64,000 nt of DNA from Dendrobium chrysotoxum. Taxonomy: Eukaryota > Streptophyta > Magnoliopsida > Asparagales > Orchidaceae. Positions 13,198 to 23,048 of this stretch are shown here, piece by piece. A program made the translations under genes and the position numbers. How positions within the stretch are numbered: position 1 is the first letter of the stretch; the number at the start of each line of letters is the position of its first letter. The notes beneath the pieces are model-generated. The model was not told the DNA's origin. It made no database searches and saw only the letters and a program-made list of their open reading frames with translations. The DNA is taken from NCBI GenBank assembly GCA_019925795.1, contig CM034307.1, forward strand, positions 20,729,197 through 20,793,196, given 5' to 3'.

Positions 13198-13285
13198 CCC
13201 TTTTAATAGAACATAAAATTAAGTTACTTTTAATGGAACATAAAATTTTTATGCTTCTCTTTTAATGGAACATAAAATTAAGTAT
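13198..13285. repeat. Short tandem repeat, about 3 copies
   Basis: The words TTTTAAT(A/G)GAACATAAAATT recur three times with short spacers. They lie at the symmetry centre of an inverted duplication formed by the minus-strand RTE end on the left and the plus-strand RTE end on the right. Confidence 0.7.
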
Positions 13286-13375
13286 TACAGAAAAGAGGAT
13301 GCTTAAGTGGATGAGTAGCTTCACTCTTAGAGATAGAATGATAAATGAGTATATATGTGAAATTAAAAATCTTAT
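13286..13375 (+). pseudogene. RTE-type LINE fragment in inverted orientation
   Basis: Encodes MLKWMSSFTLRDRMINEYI, resembling the C-terminal RTE reverse transcriptase motif with a conserved RWM...KDR.RNE pattern. The same stretch is present in reverse complement at about 13110-13180 (shared GAGTAGCTTCACTCTTAGAG), so the two form a hairpin-like inverted repeat. 13376-13860 shows nothing convincing. Confidence 0.6.
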
Positions 13376-13864
13376 CATTGTCTTAAACTTTAAAACTTTA
13401 GAAAATAAATATCACTATTCTAATCAAGAGTGTTCTGAGAATATTCACCTCTCTTTTGATGCAACTAATCATAAGGGCTTGCCTTTTTGGAGAACTTGCA
13501 CCACAAAGAAAAATAAACCTTACCTTACTTACTTGGGGTAGGGGAAAATCTCTACAAATGTGGTTATTTTTCAGATTTTTATTTTTTTTTAAATGCCATT
13601 ATAAAGTATCATTTTATCTTTTGAGATGGTATATGTTCTATTTGATTATAAAAAAAGAAAAGTTCTAAAACTAAATTTTGTTCTTGAATCTATTATAGAA
13701 TATTATTTCTATCTTGAGATGATATGTTATTCACATATAGTATTTGATAATAAATATAAAATTTTCAAATATATAGTTAACTTTTCCCATAAGGCTAAAC
13801 CTAAAGAATCACATTTAGTCATAATTAAAAGAATATTTTGATGTTATAGGGACACCCACATAGG

Positions 13865-14045
13865 TATTTGGTACTTGATGGGGGGCGGTGGAGTAATCTA
13901 AATGATTGTGAAAATGATTTAGGGCTCTATCAATCCTTAAATAATGCTTAGATTTTTTTTTGATATAAAAATTATAAAAATCCCACATAACATACGCAAG
14001 AATAAATGTTAAATCAAGTAATATAGTGATAGAGTAGAGTTGACC
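13865..14045 (-). repeat. Athila-like LTR-end segment, copy 1
   Basis: Matches 28222-28320 closely (GGCGGTGGAGTAA, AAATGATTTAGGGCTCTAT, AATAATGCTTAG, AAAATTATAAAAA) and then resumes with GATAGAGTAGAG, which also occurs at 32974 beyond the LINE that interrupts copy 2. In copy 2 the segment lies beside a tRNA primer-binding-like site, so it is the LTR end of an Athila-like gypsy element. Similarity between the copies ends near 14040. Confidence 0.55.
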
Positions 14046-14245
14046 ATCCTTTGCATTAGCTCTTTCTTATCTTATCCTTTATAGATTTTCTATAATATTG
14101 TTTTTCAAATCACATACTTTCACTGATACTAATTTTTGAGTGTACTCATCTTTTTGTTTTGATATTTTTCATTTTTTTCTTTTTAAGAACTATTTGTAGT
14201 TCTTTTTTTTTTGGTAAAGTACATAATTAATAATGTTGAATATCA

Positions 14246-14250
14246 TCTTC
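14246..14250. repeat. Target-site duplication of copia-1, left
   Basis: TCTTC directly precedes the left LTR and is repeated exactly at 25283-25287 directly after the right LTR. Copia integrases normally make 5-bp duplications, so both element ends are original. Confidence 0.9.
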
Positions 14251-14562
14251 TGTTGAAATCCAGGATCCCGAGCACTTAATTTTGATGGTGACAACTAATA
14301 CTTACTGAATCCATATAGACTTCCTTTAGATTACAAATGCTTAATCCTTGTATATGAGCACTAACATTTCAGGTCAGATGGACACTGCTCAAGGTTACTG
14401 GAGACTCAAACCGGGTAGAATAGGATGTTGAAAAGTTTGTAATTTTTATTTCTTTATTTTTTTTCTTGAGTCTGCCACAGAAGCATGCATGTGAAAGGAG
14501 CAACTATGCACACACATAGGGGGAGAATTATTTTAAATGTTTTAATTTTTTTTTAAGAATAT

Positions 14563-15385
14563 TGTACTGTATGATTTAATATCGTACTATACAATTAATT
14601 AATAATACTCAGGCTAACGGCTAATTTTCAGATGATTAAATTTATAAACTGATCGTACTGTACGATACCTATCGTACTGTACGATAAGATACAATTGAGA
14701 AATCCTAGCCGCCAGAATAAGTTTGGTAAGTTCTTAATTTTGATTTTCTGAACTGATCGTACTGTATGATTAATTAAATACTTACCAAAATTATCTCCCT
14801 AATCAGGAAATAAACGTTGGTTTCTAATTTAAAATTCGATCGTACTGTACGATCATATATCGTACCGTACGACTGACAGAGACGATTTCATTCATCCCAT
14901 CGATCGTACCAGACAAAACTAAAGTTTTTTGTTCTGTTCATCCTGGACGATATTCATATCGTACAGGACGATATCCTGAAATGAACTAATCGTACTGTAC
15001 GACTAGTGGAGTGCTGGACGACCGATAGAGATGATTTCATTCGTCCCATCGATCGTACCAGACAAAACCAAGAATTTTTGTTCTATTCATCCTGGATGAT
15101 ATTCGTATCGTACAGGATGATATCCTGAAACACACTAATCGTACTGTACGACTAAATGAGTGCTGGATGACTGGCAGAGACGAATTCCTTCGTCCCAGGG
15201 ATCGTCCCACAGAACGTCATGTACGAACAGTACGAATCAACAGTATCGTCCTATACGATATACATATCGTACAGTATGATATGTATAAACTTTGATAACT
15301 ATTTGTCTGTACTCATACTGGACGGAGCTGTAATTGAACAGATCGTACTGTACGATTATAGATCGTACTGTATGAACAAAAATGT
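14563..15385. promoter_or_regulatory. Array of 15-bp palindromes in U3
   Basis: The unit ATCGTACTGTACGAT is a perfect inverted repeat (ATCGTAC / GTACGAT) around one T. By eye, about six perfect or near-perfect units (14652, 14671, 14839, 14989, 15137, 15341) and roughly nine one- to three-mismatch variants lie here, including variants with ACAGG or CCTAT centres (ATCGTACAGGACGAT, TCGTCCTATACGAT). The array ends about 35 bp before the LTR TATA box. Each unit contains two GTAC cores, the core bound by plant SBP/SPL transcription factors; whether they bind is inference. Confidence 0.85.
14874..15180. repeat. ~149-bp tandem repeat within U3
   Basis: Two consecutive units share GATTTCATTC, CATCGATCGTACCAGAC, TTTTTGTTCT, the TCCTGGA(C/T)GATATTC stretch and CTAATCGTACTGTACGACTA, with a partial third start at 15171. 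Unit spacing is 149 bp. In the 3' LTR the first unit is 21 bp shorter through loss of one palindrome-derived segment, so the array changes length between LTRs. Confidence 0.8.
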
Positions 15386-15420
15386 AAAAGTTGAAACTTT
15401 TAGGGTTTTCTGAAGCCTGA

Positions 15421-15430
15421 TATAAAAACA
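15421..15430 (+). promoter_or_regulatory. LTR TATA box of copia-1
   Basis: TATAAAAACA follows the palindrome array and precedes the GC-richer R/U5 region. The 3' LTR has TATAAAACAA at 24501-24510. Transcription of the genomic RNA would start about 30 bp downstream. Confidence 0.7.
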
Positions 15431-16205
15431 ACTTAAAATTTTTCTTAGAGTGTTGTTGATCTATCCTCTTGCTGTGAGAGGCTTTGAGGGAAGAAGGAGA
15501 TTCATGAAGGAGAAGTTTTTCCTCAAAGAGATCCAGGGCTTGCGAGAGGAAGGTGAAGGTGAGCTTGAGCGTGAGGGAGAAGTAGTGTGAGGGGATTACA
15601 TAATGGCTCCAAGCTAGCTGCATGCTTTGCTCCTCTTGTGGCGTTGGGGAGTCTCAGGAAAGTTCTCGAGGGAAGAGTCACTTCAAGATCGACATCGCCA
15701 AGGTACTCTGCCATCTCCAGGAGGGAGAAAAAGGAGAAGGTTCACTGCCGTCACCAGGAGGGTGACATAGCGTTTGGTATTCTGCTGCACCGAGGGAGGT
15801 GAAAGTGAGTATTGTAAAGGCTTCTCCGCCTTGCTGTGGGAGCAAAAGGAGAGTCAACTTTTACTAGTGCAAATCCCGGAGTAGAGGACTTCGGGGGAGT
15901 AGACGTAGGTCAAGTGATCGAACCACTATAAAAATCTCTTGTGTGTTTTTTCCATTTTACCGTACTTTACTTTTCATGCTCTTAATTAGTACGTCAAATT
16001 GCTTGGTGAAAAATCATAATTTGAATCTTGTATTGTGAAAGTTAAAATTGAATTACCAATATCGTTGGTGTGATCGTTGTACTTGCTTCCGCACGTTATT
16101 CGTTGAGTTATCCTTTAAAAATACAAAAAAATAGAACTCCTGTTTAGGGTTGAATTTTTAAAATACCAATTCACCCCCCCTCTTGGCGCATCTCGTACTT
16201 TCAAG

Positions 16206-16217
16206 TGGTATCAGAGC
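16206..16217 (+). other. Primer binding site (initiator tRNA-Met)
   Basis: TGGTATCAGAGC lies 2 bp after the 5' LTR. It is the standard plant complement to the 3' end of initiator tRNA-Met used to prime minus-strand DNA synthesis. Confidence 0.95.
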
Positions 16218-16262
16218 GGGGTTTCAAAATAGTGTTTTAGAAAACCTAGAAATGTAGGATCC

Positions 16263-18081
16263 ATGGCTCAATTTGGTAACCGTAACACTGCGGAGGATTA
16301 TTCTAAAATTCGTCCACCTTTATTTGATAATATACCGTTTGATTTCTAGAAAATACGCATGTCTACATTTTTACAGTCTCTAGACTATCGCACGTGGATG
16401 TTAGTCCAACAAGGTTATTCTGCACTATTTCGTATGTTTAATGGAATTAAAACCAAACTATCATTTAATGAATGGAGCATTGAGGATAGAGAACTTGCAC
16501 AGTTAAATGCTAAATGTCTAAATTATTTCTTTTGCACATTGAAATTAGAAGACTATATGTGAAGTATCAACTTGTACTACTGGTAAGCAAATTTGGGACA
16601 AACTGTGTATCACGTATGAAGGAACTAGTGAGGTCAAACAATCTAGGTTGAACATACTGCTACATGATTATGAATTATTCCGCATGAAACCTAGTGAAAC
16701 TATATCTGACATGTACACTCGATTCACCCAGATTGTAACCTCTCTGCATGCTTTAGGGAGAGAGTTGTCAAACTCAGAAAAAGTAAACAAAATACTGCGA
16801 TGTTTTCCTAGCTCATATGATGCTAAAATCACTGCAATAACTGAGTCAAAAGACCTGAACATTTATTCTATTAACAATTTACTTGGGTCACTCATTGCCT
16901 ACGAGCAAGAAGTGAGTCAACGACAAAGTGATGCAGGTGAAAAGAAGAAGGAGCGAACGGTGGCTTTAAAAGCAAACAATTCTGAAAGTGACAGCTCAGC
17001 AGCGGAGGAAGATGACGACATCGCCTTGATGACTCGTCAGTTCAAAAATTTTCTGAAAAGAAAGCAGCGCCGTCATCAAAGCAATTGGAACAAAGGTAAA
17101 AGCTCAAAGCATACTAAAGTTGCATCTGACACAATTTACTTTGAGTGCAGGAAACTCGGTCATCTCTGAGCTGATTGCCCCAACATCAAGACTCATCAAA
17201 CCAATGAAAAGGGTGAGGAAAGATCAAAGTTCAAGAAGGGCAAATTTAAGACACAAAAAGCATTTTGGGCCGACTCTGCCTCAGAATCATCAGAAGAAGA
17301 AACAGAGGAGGAGGTAACGAATCGGTGTCTTATGACTAATGATAATCTTGATCAATCATATCAAGATGAGGTATGTCAACTATCTTACGATGAACTGCTT
17401 GTTATTTCTGAAAAAATCCATGACTCGTATAGAAAGTTAAAGAAAAAGCATGTTAGTCTTAATACTGAGTTTAGTACTTTACAAAAGGAGCATGCTAGTG
17501 TAGTAAAGAATTTTTCTGACTTGGATAAAGATCATATATCTTTGCTTGATGAATATGATGCATTAAACAAGAAGCATATTGAGTTAACCACTGCACACGA
17601 TACCTTAAAATCATCACATGTTGAATTAGAGAATGCATTTAAGGAACTAGAAGAACTAGCATGGGAACTTAGTAGTAGTGAGCATACATTGAGATTTGAA
17701 TATGCAAGTCTTAACCAAGAGAACAAATTTTTAAATGAAAAACTTCATGCATTCGAAAATAATAAAAAACCTCCCACGTTTGCTGAGTTTTTTCAGCCTC
17801 CACCATGTGAATCATCCCATTCGAAACCAGCACGGCATGCATCATCCAAACCCAGAAATAGGCACTACCACCCTCGTAGACTAGTGAACCCATTTCCCGG
17901 TGTTAGATGTTATTCTTGTGGCATACTAGGTCACATAGCCCGCACGTGCACAATTCACTATAGGACACATCTAGTGTGGAGACCTAAATTGCATTCATCA
18001 CAGTATAACATGCATACATTTTATTCATATAAGCATAGGGAGGAACCCAAACTCACTTGGGTTCCCAAAGCTAATCTGTGA
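16263..18081 (+). pseudogene. gag: Copia gag with coiled coil and two zinc-knuckle regions
   Basis: Capsid/nucleocapsid protein that packages element RNA. The first ATG after the PBS is at 16263; an in-frame TAG at 16347 and a 1-nt frameshift near 16560 interrupt the N-terminal part, and a TGA at 17167 breaks the first zinc knuckle. Residues 16648-17169 form the copia gag core (IWDKL, DMYTRFTQIVTSLHALG, KILRCFP). The first knuckle reads YFECRKLGH, with Tyr where the first Cys should be. From 17332 to about 17750 lies a long heptad-rich coiled coil (LKKKHVSLNTEFSTLQKEH...), then a Pro/His/Arg-rich linker and a complete second knuckle CYSCGILGHIARTC. The second half keeps the pol reading frame. 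The long coil plus second knuckle is typical of Sireviruses. Confidence 0.9.
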
Positions 18082-18123
18082 TTGACATTCTAGGGATGCT
18101 CTCACAAAAGACCTAGTGAGAGC

Positions 18124-21100
18124 ATGTGGTACCTGGATAGTGGCTGCTCGAGACACATGACTGGAGACATGAAGCCGTTCGTGACACTAGAGGCCAGGTC
18201 AGGAGGCAAGGTAACTTTGGGAGACAACACCACCAGGAAAGTGGTGGGCTCAGGTATCATTGGAAACACTAAGAATTTGATTATTGAGAATATACTTTTA
18301 GTTGATAGTTTAAAGCATAATCTTTTCAGTATAAGTCAACTATGTGACAAGGGCTTTGACATAAAATTTCTATCTAATAAATGCATGATTAGCTTAAATG
18401 ATTCACTTGTGTTAGAAGGAAAATGCATAAACAATGTTTACATGTTAGATTTAAACTGCATTAAAACCTCAAACTCTTTGTGTCTGAAAATAATAGCGGA
18501 TGACTCTTGGTTATGGCATAGGAGACTATGCCATGCTAGTATGAAAACACTTAGGAACATCACTCAGAAAGACTTAGTTAGAGGCATACCAAAGTTAGAC
18601 TTTACTAAGGATAAACTTTGTGATGCTTGCCAATTAGGAAAACAAGTTAAATCTTAATTTCATGCAATTAAGGATATCAACACCACTAGGCCACTAGAAA
18701 CTCTCCACATGGACTTGTTCGGACCTGTTAGTACAGCCAGCCTAGGAGGGAAGTTGTATGGGTTTGTAATAGTGGATGACTACTCTAGGTTTACTTGGGT
18801 GAAATTCCTAGCTCATAAGAGTGAGTCATTTGAAGAGTTTAGAATTTTCTCCACTTAGATTCAAAGGAAATTAGGATGTGTAATTTCAACAATTCATAGT
18901 GATCACGGTGGGGAGTTTGAGAATGATAAATTTGAATCATTTTGTAAAGATGTTGGAATAGAACATAATTTCTCTGCTCCTAGAACTCCTCAGCAAAATG
19001 GAATAGCAGAAAGAAAGAATAGAACTTTAGTTGAAGCTGCTAGGGCTATGTTAGCTGAATACACTCTTCCTAGATATTTTTGGGCAGAAGTAGTGAATAC
19101 CGCGTGCTATGTGTTAAATAGGGTAAATGTTAGATTCAAACTTAATAAGACACCTTATGAGTTGCTTAAGGGTAGGACACCCAATCTTTCATACTTACAC
19201 ATTTTCGGTTGCAAATGCTACATCCTAATCAATGGCAAGTCACCCTTAGGAAAGTTCGATCCTAAATCTGATGAAGGGGTTTTCGTAGGCTACTCATCTG
19301 TAGGTAAAGCATATAGAATATTTAATAAGAGAACCCTAGTAGTAGAAGAGTCCACCCATGTGGTATTTGATGAATCCAATAAGACCTCAGAATCTAATCA
19401 TGAAGAAGAAGAAGTTGAGGTTATAAGGGGAGTAGAAACCATTAATATAGAGATTAGAGCGAAACCTCAGGAACATCTGCCTAGAGATTAGAAATTTTCT
19501 TCTAGTCATCCTAGAGAGCTGATCTTAGGAGACCCATCAGAAGGGGTAAAAACTAGGCATGGACTTAGGAAAGAGGTTAGTCATTGTGCATTCATATCTA
19601 TGATTGAACCCACGAGTATAGATTAAGCCTTAGGAGATGAATTTTGGATCCTAGCAATGCAAGAAGAGTTGAACCAATTCGTTAGGAATGATGTATGGGA
19701 ATTAGTCAAAAGACCTAAAGAACAAAGTGTGGTTGGAACTAAATGGGTCTTTAAAAACAAGATGAATGACTCTGGAATAGTAGTGAGAAATAAGGCTAGG
19801 TTAGTAGCAAAGGGGTATAACCAAATTGAAGGAATAGATTTTGAAGAAACCTTTGCTCCGGTAGCTAGACTAGAAGACATAAGGGTACTGTTAGCCTTTG
19901 TTTGTTTTAGGGATTTTAAGCTGTATCAAATGGATGTCAAGAGTGCTTTCCTGAACGGGGTAATCAAGGAAGATGTTTATGTGGAGCAACCTTCAGGGTT
20001 TGAAAACTCACAATTTCCAAACCACGTGTTCAAACTGAAAAAGGCACTATACGGGTTAAAATAAGCACCCAGAGCCTGGTATGAAAGACTTAGTACGTTC
20101 CTACAAGATAGAGGCTTTGTTAAGGGTAGTGAAGACACCACCTTATTCTTAAAGAAGGTAGGAGTTGAGGTACTCATTATTCAGATTTATGTAGATGACA
20201 TCTTGTTCGGATCGACAGAGAAAAGCTTATGTAATGAATTTTCAAAAATAATGAGTGATGAGTTTGAAATGAGTATGATGGGAGAACTTAGTTACTTCCT
20301 TGGATTTAGTGTAAAACAAACGGAAGGTGGAATGTTCCTTAGCCAATCTAAGTACATCAATGATATTTTAAAAAAATATGAAATGGACAATGCTAAGGCT
20401 AAGAATACACCCATGAGCTCTAACATTCAATTGGATAAAGTTCCCAGTGAGAAGTCTGTAGATCAAAAGAGGTATAGGGGAATAATTGGGTCGCTTCTCT
20501 ACCTGACTGCCAGTAGACCAGACATAATATTTAGTGTGTGTCTCTGTGCCTGCTTTCAAGCTGACCCGAAAGAATCTCACATGACTGCTGTCACAAGAAT
20601 TCTTAGATATCTACTAGGCACCCCGAACTTAGGAATTTGGTATCCTAGACACAACACTACTTTTGAAATCTTAGGGTACTCAGATTCAGACTTTGCAGGA
20701 TGTAGAGTAGATAGAAAAAGCACTTCTCATACTTGTCAATTTATTAGACATTCGTTAGTTTCATGGTCCAGTAGAAAATAGAATTCGGTAGCCCTATCAA
20801 CAGCCGAGGCAGAATATATAGCGGTAGGTAGCTCTGTTACACAAGTCTTGTGGTTAAAACAACAACTGTTAGATCTAGGACTACCTATAGGAACCATTCC
20901 AATCATGTGTGACAATACTGGTGCTATTTGCATATCCAAAAATCCAATTCAACATTCACGAACAAAACATATAGACATTAGACATCATTTCATTAGAGAT
21001 CACGTAGCCAAAGGAGATATTGAACTGCACCACATTGCTACTGAAGATCAATTGGCTGACATTTTCACAAAACCATTAGATTATGACACATTTAGCACTT

Positions 21101-21138
21101 TAAGAACAAAATTAGGTGTCATAGACATTCAAGCCTAA
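18124..21138 (+). pseudogene. pol: Copia polyprotein: protease, integrase, RT, RNase H
   Basis: A single reading frame runs through all domains. Protease: WYLDSGCSRHMTG with the DSG active site (18124). Integrase: zinc-binding region WHRRLCHAS...CDACQLGK, then catalytic D (LHMDLFGP), D (IHSDHGGEF) and E (NGIAERKNRT), followed by a KTPYELLKGR C-terminal region. RT: KARLVAKGYNQ, DVKSAFLNG, YVDDILFGS (near 20186). RNase H: GYSDSDFAG, STAEAEY, ending VIDIQA at 21138. In-frame stops lie near 18655, 18856, 19489, 19624, 20062 and 20779, most explained by a single G/C to A/T change. Gag ends in the same frame 42 bp upstream, with TGA and TAG between them. Not functional now. Confidence 0.95.
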
Positions 21139-21297
21139 AACGAAAAAAAACAACAAAACAAAAAAAATAAAAAAAAAATTTTGCGTTTGTTATGATTAGT
21201 TTATTCAAAAACAAAAAAAAATAAAAGATAATATAATAAAAAAATGGTTTCCTGATCCTCTTATCATGCTGCTCACAAACCATGAATTTCTCCGATA

Positions 21298-21753
21298 ATC
21301 GTACTGTACGATCCAATATCGTACTATACGATAAGGTTCAAATCACTCCAATCTCAGCCGTCCATTCCCATTCACGGTCCAGATCTTTCATGTCTTGTAC
21401 CTATCGTACTGTACGATTCACCACTCGTATCGTACTATACACATTATTGGTCATCGTACTGTACGAAATACCTATCGTACTGTATGATCCACGTGTCAAA
21501 TGGATTAGGATGAATTTAAACTCGGCCGGTACGAACATTATTGCCTATCGTACTGTACAAACACCTGTTCTTACTGTACGATTATTTTTGTCCAAGGTCG
21601 TTCAGACGACTCCTCGGGACGAACGCCTCACACTCACATTTGTACAGTATGATTCTGATCGTACTGTACGATTTGACTCGCTTTTCTGAACGATCATCCA
21701 GATGACATTATTGCGCCTATCGTACTGTACGATACTCAATCGTACTGTACGAT
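21298..21753. promoter_or_regulatory. Internal palindrome array between pol and the envelope-like gene
   Basis: A second array of ATCGTACTGTACGAT units, with about six perfect copies (21298, 21403, 21453 with a variant end, 21658, 21719, 21739) and several variants such as ATCGTACTATACGAT. It shares the unit but not the intervening sequence with the LTR array. It stops 14 bp before a TATA box. The 160 bp before it (21139-21297) is adenine-rich and without features. Confidence 0.85.
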
Positions 21754-21766
21754 AGTTCACAAATTC

Positions 21767-21775
21767 TATAAAAAA
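21767..21775 (+). promoter_or_regulatory. Internal TATA box for the envelope-like gene
   Basis: TATAAAAAA lies 14 bp after the palindrome array and 86 bp before the ATG at 21853, with a pyrimidine-rich leader (repeated CTCACT, then CCTCTCTTTCTC) in between. Copia-2 has TATAAAAGG at the same place relative to its envelope-like gene (46911-46919, minus strand). The arrangement repeats the LTR promoter layout. Promoter activity is inference. Confidence 0.6.
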
Positions 21776-21852
21776 GGAGGGATTTTTTTACTACACTCAC
21801 TCACTCTCACTCACTCCAAGTTTCCTCTCTTTCTCAAGTCCTTTCTTCAACC

Positions 21853-22973
21853 ATGTCTGGTGCCAGTAAGCGCGGCCGAATGGTCATCAGGAGCTCCTCC
21901 TCCTCTCGGCATTTTGACGATCGCTTTCTCTCCGCTGCAGATGAGAAAGCATACATTAAAATCAAGGAAGCCAAAATCACTCCATCTCGCATGCTGAAAA
22001 TCAAGCCGCTCTAAATTTCGAGGTGATGAACCTTTTCGCATCCACCACCCTTCAATTCCTTTTGACTCTTACCTTTCCTTTTCACTCCGAACTTCTTTTT
22101 GAGTTTCTTGCCAATATCAGAATTGACCTAGAAAACACCACTTTCACTTCTTATGTCTGTAAACAGCATGTCGTTATCACTGTCAACGACATTGCTGCAC
22201 ACATTGGGCTGTCCACTGACGACCCTCGTCCTCAATCTATGATCTCACATGATTATGATTGGACATTAGTCAATATGACCCTTAGAGGTGTCCCTTCCAA
22301 TCAACACCTGCCCCTTATCCAAACCCTGAATCAGAATGCCTGCGTTATCCAGCATGTCCTTCGCACGTCCATTATACCCAAAGCTGGAGACCGCATCCAT
22401 ATTACTCCACTGCTTTCTGTCGTCACATATCTAATCATGTCTGGAACAAAATTCAATGAAGCCCAAATGGTTTTTGACTATATCCATACCCTGTCTGCCT
22501 ACCGATATCCCGGTGCCCGCCGCAAACTGAACCTTGCTTTAGGGCATGTCATAGGATACATCTTAGATGCCAAGTACCAACTTCATTATCCGCTACCTCT
22601 AGATCATCTTCCTATCTTCTACTCGGATGCCTCTTTTCGTATCTTGTTCCATCGGGGGGCCGCTCACACCGATCCCGAGTTTGATGACGAAGAGGCTGCT
22701 GCTCCTGCTGACGCCCCTCCACCATCACCAATCCACCCACCTGGTCTTGCTCCTCCCGACTACCCTCACGAAGACATCATTTAACACCTTGATCACCTGG
22801 AGACTAGGTTGGATGCCCACATTGCTCAGCAACATTAGGAACATGAAACTGATATGAAATGGCTTAGGGAGCGCTTCACCTCCATCGATCACCAGTTTGC
22901 GTCCCTCCATCAGTACCATCAACTGTTTCCACAACCTCCACCATCACCTCCGGATCAGGATCCAAATTTTTGA
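21853..22973 (+). pseudogene. Envelope-like / plant transposon-protein ORF of copia-1
   Basis: Starts at ATG 21853 (MSGASKRGRMVIR, basic, then Ser-rich). A 1-nt frameshift near 22000 moves it into the frame open from 22023 to 22784; two C-to-T-type stops (22782, 22837) precede a final TGA at 22971. The middle is a folded domain with FEFLANIRID, YVCKQHVVITVNDIAAHIGL, DYDWTLVNM and ITPLLSVVTYLIMSG, resembling the 'putative plant transposon protein' domain found in Sirevirus envelope-like ORFs. A Glu/Ala/Pro-rich acidic stretch follows (EFDDEEAAAPADAPPP), then a short coiled coil (HLDHLETRLDAHIAQQH) and a Pro-rich end. I see no signal peptide or clear membrane anchor, so 'envelope' is only a historical name. 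Confidence 0.8.
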
Positions 22974-23048
22974 GTTATTGTAGTTATTTATGTTTTTTAT
23001 TTCTTGTCATTGTAGTTGTTTCCTTGTTCTTCCCTTTTTGGTGCTGTC

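Larger units (their letters stand above)
14251..16203 (+). repeat. 5' LTR of copia-1
   Basis: 1,953 bp, starting TGTTGAAATCCAGG and ending GTACTTTCA, so the canonical TG...CA ends are present. The U3 part carries the palindrome array; a TATA box lies at 15421; downstream R/U5 is GC-richer and purine-rich. The paired LTR at 23314-25282 matches along its whole length, with differences concentrated as C/T and G/A changes plus palindrome-unit indels. Short open frames inside it (for example around 15523-15802 on either strand) have no homologue I recognise and are not called as genes. Confidence 0.95.

Noticed and set aside
14185..14212. Hairpin AAGAACTA-TTTG-TAGTTCTT followed by a T run, like a terminator
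   Set aside because: Bacterial-type terminators do not apply in plant nuclear DNA; there is no gene upstream and such hairpins are expected by chance in AT-rich DNA.
15237..15802. Open frames of 60-130 codons on both strands in the 5' LTR (also 24436-24881 in the 3' LTR)
   Set aside because: They overlap the palindromes, TATA box and R/U5 region, differ in length and start between the LTRs, and resemble no protein family I know.
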